DNA of 64,000 nt from Methanolapillus ohkumae. GTDB lineage: Archaea; Halobacteriota; Methanosarcinia; Methanosarcinales; Methanosarcinaceae. Below are positions 32,922 to 41,445 of this stretch, piece after piece. Position 1 is the first letter of the stretch, and every line of letters begins with the position of its first letter. Location: NCBI RefSeq assembly GCF_032594355.1, contig NZ_CP131061.1, forward strand, positions 992,001-1,056,000, written 5' to 3'. The notes beneath the pieces were generated by a model. That model was not told the origin of the DNA. It did not search any database and was given only the letters and a program-made list of their open reading frames with translations. A program made the translations under genes and the position numbers.

Positions 32922-34169
32922 TTATAAAAATTCGCGTGGGTCCGTAATTTCGCCCGTGAGCGCCGATGCGGCCACCGTTGCGGGGGACCCGAGAAAAACG
33001 TTGCCGCCTTTTCCCATGCGTCCCCTGAAATTGCGATTCGCGGTCGACAAACATGTCTCCCCCTCTGCAATAATTCCTTGATGCGCACCCAAACAGGGGC
33101 CGCACCCGGGCGTAATAAAACTGACACCGGCTTTAACGAGCGTTTCAAAAATGCCGGAAGAGACGGCTTCCAACAAAACGCTTCTTGAAGCGGGTGTCGC
33201 AATCGTTCGGACCTTGACGGTTTTTCCTTTTAAAATTTCCGCCGCGGTCGCCAAATCCTCCAACCGACCGTTGGTACAGGTTCCAATAAAAGCCTGATCA
33301 ATCGGCGTTCCGGCGACTTTTAAGACCGGTTCCACGTTATCGACTTCATGCGGACAGGCAACCTGCGGTTCGATGTCGGCCGCATCATAATATTTTTCCC
33401 GGCAGAACACGGCGTCCGGATCCGAATAAACCGGTGTGTAATCGGCTGCCGCGCGTCCTTTTAAGAAGGCGAATGTTTTGTCATCCGGAGGGACAATTCC
33501 GCTTTTAGCGCCCATCTCAATTGCCATATTGCACAGCGTCATCCGACCGGCAACCGACAAATCCGCAATGGCAGAGCCATAAAATTCCACCGCTTTGTAG
33601 GTCGCGCCGGAAATGCCGGTTTTTCCAACCAGATAAAGTGTCAAATCTTTAGCGTAAACACCTTTTTTCAGAGTCCCGTCCACCGTCATTTTAATGGTTT
33701 CGGGAACCTTAAACCACAGTTTTCCGGAGGCAAAAATTTCAGCCATGTCAGTAGCACCGACGCCGGTTCCAAAGGCACCAAATGCGCCGTAGGTGCAGGA
33801 GTGAGAATCCGCGCCGATAATCAATTTTCCGGGAAGAGCAAAACCTTTTTCCGGTAGAACTTGATGGCAAATTCCTTCTCCGCCTTCATAAAAATGAGAA
33901 ATGCCTTGCTCACGGACAAATTCCCGCGTATTTTTTTGAAGAGCGGCTGCGGCTTCCGTGGCTGCCGGAACCAAATGGTCGAACGGAAGAATAATTTTTT
34001 CCGGGTCCCACACTTTTGAGATGCCCATTTCCCGAAAAGAATGAAGCGCAAGAACGCTTGTCCCATCGTGCGCCATGGCATAATCAATATTTGCCGACAC
34101 AAAATCGTTGGCAGAAACATTTTTTCCGGATGTCCGGCTGAATATTTTCTCACTGATCGTTCCCTGCAT
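32922..34169 (-). CDS. Aconitase-family large subunit (LeuC/HacA type), second copy
   Basis: About 415 residues with cluster cysteines in IGTCTNGR and TPGCGPCLGAHQG, plus IIGADSHSCTYGAFGAFGTG and the STANRNFRGRMG block. The fold is that of archaeal 3-isopropylmalate dehydratase/homoaconitase large subunits. No small-subunit gene is adjacent, unlike the copy at 49223, so it may share that small subunit or use one elsewhere. Which substrate it takes cannot be told. GGTG eight bases before the ATG at 34169 favours this start over the in-frame one at 34196. Confidence 0.9.
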   Translation of the reverse strand: MQGTISEKIFSRTSGKNVSANDFVSANIDYAMAHDGTSVLALHSFREMGISKVWDPEKIILPFDHLVPAATEAAAALQKNTREFVREQGISHFYEGGEGICHQVLPEKGFALPGKLIIGADSHSCTYGAFGAFGTGVGATDMAEIFASGKLWFKVPETIKMTVDGTLKKGVYAKDLTLYLVGKTGISGATYKAVEFYGSAIADLSVAGRMTLCNMAIEMGAKSGIVPPDDKTFAFLKGRAAADYTPVYSDPDAVFCREKYYDAADIEPQVACPHEVDNVEPVLKVAGTPIDQAFIGTCTNGRLEDLATAAEILKGKTVKVRTIATPASRSVLLEAVSSGIFETLVKAGVSFITPGCGPCLGAHQGIIAEGETCLSTANRNFRGRMGKGGNVFLGSPATVAASALTGEITDPREFL

Positions 34170-34254
34170 AAATTGTCCACCAAACCTATTTTTCATAAAT
34201 AAATTTTAATTTATAATTTTTAATTTTTTTAAAAAGATTTTATTAAACGTCTTG

Positions 34255-35175
34255 TTATTCATCCCGGTTTTTAAGATCAATTTCCATGAGATCTTGTGCG
34301 ATCATTGTGTTTTCAAATTCGGTTTTGGCTTCGTCCAAAACCGGGGCGACATCTTCCGAAAAGCGCTGGCTGATATGGGTCAGAATCAATTGCCGGACAT
34401 TGTATTTTTTGGCCAGTTTGGCGACCCCTTTGGCGGTTGAATGTGCCCATTCGTCTGCGTTTTCTTTCATATCGGACGTAAAGGTCGCTTCATGAATCAC
34501 GGCATCGGCATCTTGTGCTTCATAAAAGAATAAGTCGGTTTCACGGGTATCTCCACTGTATGCGATTTTTAAGCCGGGACGTTTCGGACCGACGACCATG
34601 TCCGACGACACCACCGTTTTGTTGGGAAGGGTAATGCTTTGCCCGCTATGCAGTTTTGAAAAAGCCGGACCCGGCGCGACGCCGAGTTCGACGGCGCGGT
34701 CCCGAAGGAAGCGTCCCGGGCGCTCATCTTCTTCTAAAACAAAACCGAGCGCCGGCCGGTCATGGTCCGCCCGAACCGCTTTGACGCTGTACCCGTCATA
34801 GCGAACAATGTCGCCCGGGGAAAGTTCAACGACTTTGAGCGGGAATTTAAGTTTGTGCATGCCGAGTTTTGAAAACGCGTCCATGATTTCATCAATCCCA
34901 AACGGCCCGTAAACGGCGATTTCTTCCATTTGTCCTAAAAACGCAAGCGTTTGAAGAAGTCCCGGGAGTCCCAAGATATGGTCGCCGTGAAAGTGGGACA
35001 GAAAAATGGAGTGAAGTTTCATCATGCCGGTTTTTGCGCGCATCATTTGCTGCTGCGTTCCCTCGCCGCAATCAAAAAGAATCATTTCTCCTTCCCGTTG
35101 AATTAGAATGGAAGAAGTGTTCCGGTCTTTGGAAGGAAAACCTCCACCGGTTCCGAGAAATACAATTTTAATCAT
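34255..35175 (-). CDS. rnz: Ribonuclease Z (tRNA 3'-processing)
   Basis: A 306-residue short-form RNase Z, which trims tRNA precursors at their 3' ends. It has the metallo-beta-lactamase motif SHFHGDHILGLPGL, the family start FLGTGGGFPSKDRN, the exosite region and later metal ligands in AYSGDTRETD and LTHISQRF. Since the tRNAs in this window encode no CCA, this enzyme would act with a CCA-adding enzyme. It is divergent from nth, 99 bases away. Confidence 0.95.
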   Translation of the reverse strand: MIKIVFLGTGGGFPSKDRNTSSILIQREGEMILFDCGEGTQQQMMRAKTGMMKLHSIFLSHFHGDHILGLPGLLQTLAFLGQMEEIAVYGPFGIDEIMDAFSKLGMHKLKFPLKVVELSPGDIVRYDGYSVKAVRADHDRPALGFVLEEDERPGRFLRDRAVELGVAPGPAFSKLHSGQSITLPNKTVVSSDMVVGPKRPGLKIAYSGDTRETDLFFYEAQDADAVIHEATFTSDMKENADEWAHSTAKGVAKLAKKYNVRQLILTHISQRFSEDVAPVLDEAKTEFENTMIAQDLMEIDLKNRDE

Positions 35176-35274
35176 TGGGTTTTAAAAGACACAGGAATTA
35201 TTTAAATTCATTCAAATCATTTCAATGTCATTTTACAGATTTTTGTCAATTTTATGAGTGAGGGGTGGAATTAA

Positions 35275-36147
35275 ATGACGGATTCAATCAAAAAAACGGC
35301 GGCAAAACCCGCATCCAAAACAACAATGAAAAGTGAAACGAAAATAAAATCAAAACCGGCAGCAAAACCGGCAGCAAAACCGGCAGCAAAACCGGCAGCA
35401 AAACCGGCAGCAAAACCATCTAAAAACCAATCGATTATGCCGGTTTCGGATTTAAAAACCAAAAGCAAAACCTATCCGTTGTCTTCTCTTCCCGTATTTC
35501 CGGTGTCGGGCCTTTTGGATAATCGTAAAAATTTCAACGCGATTTGGGAAATTTTAAGCGGACTGTATCCGAAGCCGGAAATTGAATTGGATTTTAAAAC
35601 TCCGTTTGAGCTTTTGGCGGCCACCATCATGTCCGCGCAGTGTACCGATGTTCAAGTCAATGCGGTCACCAAAACTCTTTTTCCAAAATATCAAAAAATT
35701 TCAGATTATGCCAACGCCGACCCGGACGTGTTTGAAAAGGAAATCTATTCCACCGGATTTTACCGGATGAAAACCAAACACATCATCGAATGCGCTCAAA
35801 TCATCATCAAAAATTACAATTCAAACGTGCCGGACACGATGGAAGAATTGGTGAAGCTTCCCGGGGTCGGCCGAAAAACCGCCAACATCGTTTTGGCGCG
35901 CGGCTATGGAATTATTGACGGAATCGCCGTGGATACGCATGTTAAAAGATTGTCAAACAAACTGGGATTTACGGAAAATGATGATCCCGAGAAAATCGAA
36001 AAAGATTTGATGAAGTTGGCCAAAAAAGAAGATTATGATGATTTGTCGCTGACACTTATTTTCCATGGACGGCGCGTTTGCAACGCGCAGCGGCCGAAAT
36101 GTACTGTTTGCGCGATTTGGGAATTGTGTCCGGCGGCAATTTTGTAA
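35275..36147 (+). CDS. nth: Endonuclease III with AKP-repeat N-terminus
   Basis: A 290-residue base-excision-repair glycosylase. The helix-hairpin-helix with catalytic Lys is LPGVGRKTANIVLARG, the catalytic Asp is in AVDTHVKRL, and the [4Fe-4S] site is CNAQRPKCTVCAIWELC (C-x6-C-x2-C-x5-C). The first 70 residues are an addition to the usual 210: a basic stretch with five copies of KPAA encoded by a 12-base tandem repeat, which could bind DNA. GGTGG precedes the ATG. A palindromic terminator lies past the stop. Confidence 0.95.
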   Translation: MTDSIKKTAAKPASKTTMKSETKIKSKPAAKPAAKPAAKPAAKPAAKPSKNQSIMPVSDLKTKSKTYPLSSLPVFPVSGLLDNRKNFNAIWEILSGLYPKPEIELDFKTPFELLAATIMSAQCTDVQVNAVTKTLFPKYQKISDYANADPDVFEKEIYSTGFYRMKTKHIIECAQIIIKNYNSNVPDTMEELVKLPGVGRKTANIVLARGYGIIDGIAVDTHVKRLSNKLGFTENDDPEKIEKDLMKLAKKEDYDDLSLTLIFHGRRVCNAQRPKCTVCAIWELCPAAIL

Positions 36148-36154
36148 AAAATAA

Positions 36155-36182
36155 AAAAGTAATCATAATTATGATTACTTTT
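36155..36182. terminator. Bidirectional palindromic terminator
   Basis: A perfect 28-base palindrome, AAAAGTAATCATAA then its complement, with a T-rich stretch on one side and A-rich on the other, between the convergent nth and 36196 genes. Confidence 0.7.
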
Positions 36183-36195
36183 GTTTTTTAGAGAT

Positions 36196-37146
36196 TTACT
36201 TTTTTTTGAAAACATTTACTTCCATTTTATCGGACTGAATATTTCGCTCCGTAGCATATATCTTTATTTTATCCTCAGAGAAAATTTGTATACCAGCACC
36301 GTAACGGAAATGTACACCTATTGAAGGCATAAGATTATGAGAGTGCTTTGTATACAAATGTTTTCGACCTTCTTCATTACCGATTTTTTGTTTTACTAAA
36401 TTTAACTCTTTTTTATCTATATCAACATGATATAGATCCAACCAATCTTCATAGGTTAAACTACTTGGCTGAGCTCTAAATCCAACCATGTATACTTTTT
36501 CAGTTTTATCTGTAAGCAATGCAATTGACTGATAAGCACCATCATCGCCCCAATGCTTATAAGAAGAAGTAAATATTTTTTCAAATTTTGCAGATTCTAA
36601 TATTTCACTTTTAGCACGATAAAAATCAATGGAAAAGTTGTTAACAGAAACTGCAATTAGATAATAATTTTCATTTTTTACTATATAGTTAGTTATACCA
36701 ACACCCATACTTCCTTTGTCTCGATGAATATCAAATTTATTAATGTGTTTTGCACTATTTGTCATTGAATCAAAGAGAAATAAGGAAATATAAGAGTCTT
36801 TGCCGCTTTGGTCTCCACCTTTTTCAATTCCACAAAGGAAATAATCCCCAATACACTGCATTCCTCCCGGATGATTAAAATTTTCATATGGTGTTTTGCT
36901 CATAACTAATTTCTGATCTTCTTTACCAATATAAAATAGACCTCTTGAGAGGTGACCACTATGTGATAAAATAAAAGTATCTTTAATTTTTGTAAATCCC
37001 TGAATGTGGCAGGGCTCAAAAGGCATTTTTGGCAATTCTTCTACCTTTAAAGTAAATAATTCTCCATTTGTAGGTAGATCTTGAAAACATTTTACAACAT
37101 CGTTTAATCTTATATTTTTATCTTTAAATGCATTTTCATCTGACAT
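36196..37146 (-). CDS. Orphan protein of unknown function, AT-rich
   Basis: 316 residues, soluble, with no signal peptide or membrane helix. The repeated short strands with Gly and aromatic turns (FILSHSGHLSRGLFYIG, HPGGMQCIGDYFLCGIEKGG, GAYQSIALLTDKTEKVYMVG) look like a beta-propeller, but I recognise no family. GGAGG right before the ATG gives a strong ribosome site. Base composition and codon choice (ATA, TTA, AGA) are more AT-rich than in neighbours, and it lies just downstream of tRNA-Gly, so it may have been acquired. Confidence 0.6.
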   Translation of the reverse strand: MSDENAFKDKNIRLNDVVKCFQDLPTNGELFTLKVEELPKMPFEPCHIQGFTKIKDTFILSHSGHLSRGLFYIGKEDQKLVMSKTPYENFNHPGGMQCIGDYFLCGIEKGGDQSGKDSYISLFLFDSMTNSAKHINKFDIHRDKGSMGVGITNYIVKNENYYLIAVSVNNFSIDFYRAKSEILESAKFEKIFTSSYKHWGDDGAYQSIALLTDKTEKVYMVGFRAQPSSLTYEDWLDLYHVDIDKKELNLVKQKIGNEEGRKHLYTKHSHNLMPSIGVHFRYGAGIQIFSEDKIKIYATERNIQSDKMEVNVFKKK

Positions 37147-37432
37147 ATTTAGCCTCCGATGTCCATATCATACACCAACAGATAACTTTTGATATGAAAC
37201 ATCAAAATATAATAAATAACAATTACATATATATTTTATTGATTGTTTTTTTATAATATTTAAATTTTTTAATATTATAAAATATAAAATATAGATAAAA
37301 TATATAGTGATATCGGCAGTTATAGATTATAAAACAATTAGATCTTTTAACTCAAAAAATATTGAATTAAAATACGTTGAAAAAAAATGGAAATATCATA
37401 AAACATATAATATTTTTTGAAAAAAAGTTGCA
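37147..37432. other. Very AT-rich region between the orphan gene and tRNA-Gly
   Basis: 286 bases that are almost all A and T, with several TATA-like words. I see no gene and no repeat of the tRNA 3' end that would mark an attachment site. Confidence 0.5.
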
Positions 37433-37504
37433 TGCATCGTTCGGGATTCGAACCCGAGTTTGCGGCTTGGAAGGCCGCAGTCATAGCCGCTAGACCAACG
37501 ATGC
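37433..37504 (-). tRNA. tRNA-Gly (UCC)
   Basis: On the minus strand GCATCGT pairs with ACGATGC, with discriminator A. The anticodon arm GCGGC-CTTCCAA-GCCGC gives anticodon TCC. The T arm is CTCGGGTTCGAATCCCGA. No CCA encoded. Confidence 0.95.
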
Positions 37505-37720
37505 ATAAGTAAAACAATAAACAAAAGAATTGATTTTTTAAAAAAACCATTTCGGGAAATCCCGAATCAAGCAATCCAAAAAGAGATTGATTTTATTTAA
37601 ATATTGTGGTGAAGAATAACGAAGAACAAAACCGCTCAAAAATCACAAGCAAACCGCCCGCAAATTCAAATGTTTTTGCATTTGTGTTTGCGGAAATTTT
37701 TTCTAAATATTTCCGATTTT

Positions 37721-37825
37721 TTACAGTTTGCTGCAATCAGCTTCTAATTTTACGGTTTGCTGCATCAGCTTCTAATTTTACGGTTTGCTGCATCAGCTTC
37801 TAATTTTACGGTTTGCTGCAATCTA
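37721..37825 (+). repeat. Tandem TTTACGGTTTGCTGCA repeat array
   Basis: About four units of GCTTCTAATTTTACGGTTTG plus CTGCATCA, a relative of the 28-bp array at 30961. It is followed at once by a GCGCGTTATGGCA element. Confidence 0.85.
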
Positions 37826-37843
37826 TTTTAACGATATGTTTTT

Positions 37844-37900
37844 GGCGCCGTCGCCGCGCGTTATGGCAACAACTTTTTTAAAAATACAATAAAAACCGGA
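37844..37900 (+). repeat. Copy of dispersed GCGCGTTATGGCA element
   Basis: GGCGCCGTCGCCGCGCGTTA then TGGCAACAACTTTTTTAAA and an end in AATAAAAACCGGA. The clearest copy of this family in the window. Confidence 0.75.
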
Positions 37901-37910
37901 AGGCGGCTTT

Positions 37911-37995
37911 GCTGAAAAGTTTTCAATTTTATAGTTTTCTGCATCTGTTTTTAATTTTATAGTTTGCTGCATCTGTTGCTAATTTTGTAGCTGCT
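37911..37995 (+). repeat. Second TGCTGCA-type array in the same island
   Basis: Two to three units of TTTTAATTTTATAGTTTGCT plus GCATCTG, flanking the GCGCGTTATGGCA element on its other side. Confidence 0.75.
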
Positions 37996-38029
37996 GCCGT
38001 ATCTACAAATATCTATTCATCCTAACAAT

Positions 38030-38068
38030 CCGAGAAATTCGGACGCGGGTACGCGTCCGAATTTTCGG
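38030..38068. repeat. CCGAG-type hairpin, copy 2
   Basis: CCGA, bulged G, AAATTCGGACGCG, loop GGTA, CGCGTCCGAATTT, TCGG. The inner arm GACGCG/CGCGTC replaces GAGATGC/GCATCTC of copy 1 with full pairing kept. Confidence 0.85.
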
Positions 38069-38111
38069 GACATTTTGTCCGGATAGAAATAATTGAAAAA
38101 TAGAAAAAACA

Positions 38112-38195
38112 ATTGCGACCGAAAGGGAGCTGTTCGCGAAAGCGAACCTTGGCGGCAAGTTGTCCCCCCGCCTTTGAAAATTCCGAAGCGAAGCG
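38112..38195 (-). repeat. GCGACC-type structured repeat after the radical SAM gene
   Basis: On the plus strand: TTGCGACCGAAAGGGAGCTG, TTCGCGAAAGCGAA, CTTGGCGGCAAGTTGTCCCC and CCGCCTTTGAAAATTCC. The palindrome next to the stop has become TTCCGAAGCGAAGCGAAGGA, a diverged copy. Confidence 0.8.
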
Positions 38196-38208
38196 AAGGA
38201 ATTTTCTG

Positions 38209-39339
38209 TTACGGAATTATCTCGCAACTGTTGTATTTTATGTGAGAGGAAAAGTCCTCAAGGTCGATTTTTTTCGTACGGATGAGTTCTTCAACTTCCG
38301 GTTTTACCCGCAAAAGCGCTGAAATCAGGAAACGAATCGTTTGACAAACTTCCCTAAACCCTTCAATTCCCCACTTCATCGTTACATTCGCATACAAGCA
38401 GCGACCGCCGCAAATTTCAAGGACGTCACAATTTTTACATTCCCCGGAGACATGAATCACGCGCAAACGGTTTGGGTTTTCATGAAAAATGTCGCCCGAA
38501 TAATAATCGCTCATCCCGCTCATCACGGGACAGGGAGACAATTTGCCGTCGGTTTGAACATTGTATTCCGTCCAGCCGGCCCCGCACCGCAGGTGCGTTT
38601 TTTGACCCCTCAAGAGAGAATCCATGATATTGACAAACGGATACATTTGAAGAACAATTCCCGTTCTCATCGCCTCTACCCAAGCATCCACCAGCTTTTG
38701 AATTCCCGGATTGTAGCTTTCATTCGCCCAGCGGCAAAACGTTTCGCGCCGGGTTTTGTAATCATTTCTCCAAAAAAGAGCGTTGAGCTGCCAGTGAACG
38801 CTGTCAAACGAAAAATCCGGATTGTCCAAAAGATGCAAAACGCTTGCGAAAATATCGGTTTCTTCCTGAACCGTCATCCGAGCAATGATTTCGCCCGTAA
38901 AACCTTTTTGGCGCACGATGTTGGCATTTTTTGCAATTGTATCGTAAACGCCCGCTCCACGGTAATAATCCGTCAATTCACGATTGCCGTCAATGGAAAT
39001 AGAAATCGTATGCAATCGTTGGAGATAGTCCGCCGGCACGCGGTCCAAAAGTGTACCGTTTGTGTGAAGCAAAAAAGTCTGGGCCGGAAGAGAATCCATC
39101 ATCTCCATCATCTTGTCCATTTCAAGAAGCGGCTCCCCACCATAAAAAATAACAACGGCCTCTTTGTCTTTGGCTATAAAATCACAAAGCGCGCGGGTTT
39201 CATATGTGATGGTTTCGGGAACATCGTAGTCAACCGAAATTCCGTCGTCAAAATCATCAAAACAGTCGCAAACTTCACCGTAACAATACCGGCATTCCAA
39301 ATCGCACGCCATTGTCAACGTCACAAAAAAGTTAACCAT
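38209..39339 (-). CDS. Radical SAM/SPASM enzyme, AF1577-like (putative peptide-modifying)
   Basis: 376 residues. The radical SAM cluster motif is MACDLECRYCYGE (C-x3-C-x2-C), followed by FYGGEPLLEMDKM and TISISIDGNRELTD. The C-terminal SPASM-type cysteines are in SPCPVMSG and CKNCDVLEICGGRC. This layout, with the very early cluster motif, fits the archaeal TIGR04084 (AF1577) group, annotated as putative peptide-modifying enzymes with no known substrate. No short precursor peptide is obvious nearby; the neighbouring gene encodes a four-helix membrane protein. A TATA-like box lies at 39399. Confidence 0.85.
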   Translation of the reverse strand: MVNFFVTLTMACDLECRYCYGEVCDCFDDFDDGISVDYDVPETITYETRALCDFIAKDKEAVVIFYGGEPLLEMDKMMEMMDSLPAQTFLLHTNGTLLDRVPADYLQRLHTISISIDGNRELTDYYRGAGVYDTIAKNANIVRQKGFTGEIIARMTVQEETDIFASVLHLLDNPDFSFDSVHWQLNALFWRNDYKTRRETFCRWANESYNPGIQKLVDAWVEAMRTGIVLQMYPFVNIMDSLLRGQKTHLRCGAGWTEYNVQTDGKLSPCPVMSGMSDYYSGDIFHENPNRLRVIHVSGECKNCDVLEICGGRCLYANVTMKWGIEGFREVCQTIRFLISALLRVKPEVEELIRTKKIDLEDFSSHIKYNSCEIIP

Positions 39340-39398
39340 AATTTCCCGTATTCCAATTTTATTCTTTTTTTAATTTTTCATGGATTACGGGAAGAAAT

Positions 39399-39407
39399 GT
39401 ATTTAAG
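39399..39407 (-). promoter_or_regulatory. TATA-like box of the radical SAM gene
   Basis: CTTAAATAC on the minus strand, 60 bases before the ATG at 39339. It suggests transcription separate from the membrane protein gene upstream. Confidence 0.4.
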
Positions 39408-39447
39408 ACTATTGATTTTAATGTTTTGATTTTTAAATTAAACAACA

Positions 39448-39906
39448 TTACTCATGTTGCTTTTTTTGGCTGTTGAGTTTGGCTTTGGATTGCCCCTGAA
39501 TCGGTTTTAACGGAATCCGGTCAATGCTGTACGCAAAAAGGATGCCGAGAACCAATTGAATGATTAAGAAAATTCCGATGCCGGTCAGCATGTGTTGCAA
39601 AACGATTTCCGGGAACAAATTGAAATAGAGCCCAACAAAAAGACCAATGAGCGACAGCAAAAATAAAATTTCATATATGAATAAACGTTTGTTTTGCTTG
39701 GACACTTGGAAATACCGAAGCAAAAGGAACCAGACAACGATGTTGATGATGAGAAGCGCGATGATGATGTAAGTTGCAAGCGGCAATAAATTTTCGGCCG
39801 TAATCGCTTCTCCGGACGGCAAAAAGAAGTATTTCAGCACAATAATCGCCAAAACACTGACCATAAAGTTCATCACGCCCAGCTTTTCTTGTTTTGTCAG
39901 ACTCAT
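39448..39906 (-). CDS. Four-helix membrane protein of unknown function
   Basis: About 152 residues with four hydrophobic helices (near residues 12-30, 42-65, 78-98 and 105-128) and a basic, Gln/Lys-rich C-terminal tail. I recognise no family. GGAGA nine bases before the ATG at 39906 sets the start; the in-frame TTG at 39921 overlaps this site. It lies upstream of the radical SAM gene on the same strand with a gap of about 110 bases. Confidence 0.65.
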   Translation of the reverse strand: MSLTKQEKLGVMNFMVSVLAIIVLKYFFLPSGEAITAENLLPLATYIIIALLIINIVVWFLLLRYFQVSKQNKRLFIYEILFLLSLIGLFVGLYFNLFPEIVLQHMLTGIGIFLIIQLVLGILFAYSIDRIPLKPIQGQSKAKLNSQKKQHE

Positions 39907-40151
39907 GTTATTTTTCTCCAAAATAGGTAAACCGTTTATTTTTCAATAAACATTTTTTTTCAATAAACAATAGATAAAACTAAAACAATAGAGAAAACTA
40001 AAACAATAGATAAATCATAATCCCAATAAATTTAATTAAGACTTGTGGTCTTTTTTTAAAAAATTTCTGTTTTTTCAGGTTTTTGTTTTTTGAATTTATA
40101 TCTTTAATTTTCATTTTTTAAATTTATGTCCTTGATTTCCATTTTTCAAGT

Positions 40152-41015
40152 TTATGTCTTTTCCATGATTTGTTTTAATTTCAGGAAACAATCCTCAAAC
40201 ATGTCTTGGTGTCCGCCCGAAAGGTCAAAAACTTCAAAATTGTACCGGTCGGCAAATTTTTGAATGTTTTCGGAAACATTTTTCGTATAGGTCAGCCCGG
40301 TATCCAAGTTGGCGACCCGTTTATAATTGGATGCTTCAAACATGAATTTATTCATTTCAAAGATTTGCTCATCTGTCAATTTGTAAGCGGATCCCTTCTT
40401 TTTGTATTCAAAAAACTCATCAATCGTTGCCGCATACATCGGAGTAAAAATAAAAGTGCCGACCCCGCCAAAACTTTTCAGCAAGCTGGAATATGTATCC
40501 CGGCTTCCGAGTGTCGCCCCAATGCAATCGTCCGCAATCACGCCGTTTTTGTCCCGCAGAATCACAATCGGACATGTGTCTTTGAAATCATCTTCCACAT
40601 TTCCAAGAACATTGCCGCAAAGACCGTACAGCAGCAAAATACCGTCCACTTTTTGTGAAAATTCGGAAATTCGGTCGTATACTTCTACTTTGAGTCGTTT
40701 GGGTAATTCATGAAGACCAAGTTCCAATTGCCAAACCACAAGCGACAAGCTGGATGATGAATCGGAAACCGAATCGGAAACCGAATCGGAAACCGAATCG
40801 GAAACCGAATTCAATTCGGATTTGTTTAAATCGGGAAGCTCAGAAATGCTTCCAATCGGCCGAAAATCAATTTGACATTCCCGAAGTTTGGACGTAAATT
40901 CAATATGCTCACCGTTTCCGACCACATAAACATTTTTGATTTCCGGATTTTTCTCAATTAAATAAATAATTTCATCCTGAAGCATCTTGCAGGCTAAAAT
41001 TCCCATCATTGCCAT
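40152..41015 (-). CDS. DUF1638 family protein with SVSD repeat
   Basis: About 287 residues. It begins MAMMGILACKMLQDEI and has LLLYGLCGNVLGN, DCIGATLGSRDTY and FDLSGGHQDMFED, the conserved blocks of DUF1638, a family found mainly in methanogens and anaerobic bacteria with corrinoid methyltransferases. Its reaction is unknown. A run of four SVSD units, encoded by a 12-base tandem repeat, breaks the domain near residue 75. GGTG precedes the ATG at 41015; the 68 residues before it in the open frame come from repeat DNA and are rejected. Confidence 0.82.
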   Translation of the reverse strand: MAMMGILACKMLQDEIIYLIEKNPEIKNVYVVGNGEHIEFTSKLRECQIDFRPIGSISELPDLNKSELNSVSDSVSDSVSDSVSDSSSSLSLVVWQLELGLHELPKRLKVEVYDRISEFSQKVDGILLLYGLCGNVLGNVEDDFKDTCPIVILRDKNGVIADDCIGATLGSRDTYSSLLKSFGGVGTFIFTPMYAATIDEFFEYKKKGSAYKLTDEQIFEMNKFMFEASNYKRVANLDTGLTYTKNVSENIQKFADRYNFEVFDLSGGHQDMFEDCFLKLKQIMEKT

Positions 41016-41139
41016 TTCAAACACACCACTTGAAAAAATTAATTCAAAATATGATATAAGATAGAGATTTAAATAAATAAACCCAACTGTTAAAAATTTT
41101 AAAACTATCTGCCCAAACATAGACATAAGAACAAAAATA

Positions 41140-41215
41140 AAATCATAAACAGATGCAGCAAAATAAAACCATAAACAGATGCAGCAAAATAAAACCATAA
41201 ACAGATGCGATAAAC
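41140..41215 (-). repeat. Short tandem array of CATAAACAGATGCAGCAAAA
   Basis: Three units of about 27 bases, the reverse form of the TGCTGCA repeat type seen at 30961 and 37911. Confidence 0.8.
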
Positions 41216-41445
41216 TCAAAATTTAAAAAGAATGAATCCTATCCAAAATATCCTATTTAAAAAAAGCCGTCTTCCGTATTTGTTAAGAGAAATCTAAAAG
41301 GTGATGCTGTAATGCACGCGGCGAAACGGCAAAAATGAAAAAATAAAAAAATAAAAAACCACTGTTGTAAAATTAAAAAAGAAAATGAATTCTTTCTTAG
41401 GAGTTTTTTTTCAGAAAACAATTCATTCTCTTGAATTTGAAAAAA
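41216..41445. other. Intergenic region with repeat relics
   Basis: It contains AAAAAAGCCGTCTTCCG and TAATGCACGCGGCGAAAC, which look like a reversed and worn GCGCGTTATGGCA element, then an AT-rich part with AATGAATT and AATTCATT words near the SBF gene end that may form a terminator. Confidence 0.4.

Noticed and set aside
37433..37504. tRNA-Gly as a proven attachment site
   Set aside because: No direct repeat of the tRNA 3' end and no integrase gene could be found in the window.
41016..41219. Membrane-like N-terminal extension of the DUF1638 protein
   Set aside because: The hydrophobic residues are a reading of AT-rich and tandem repeat DNA; GGTG and family start point to 41015.
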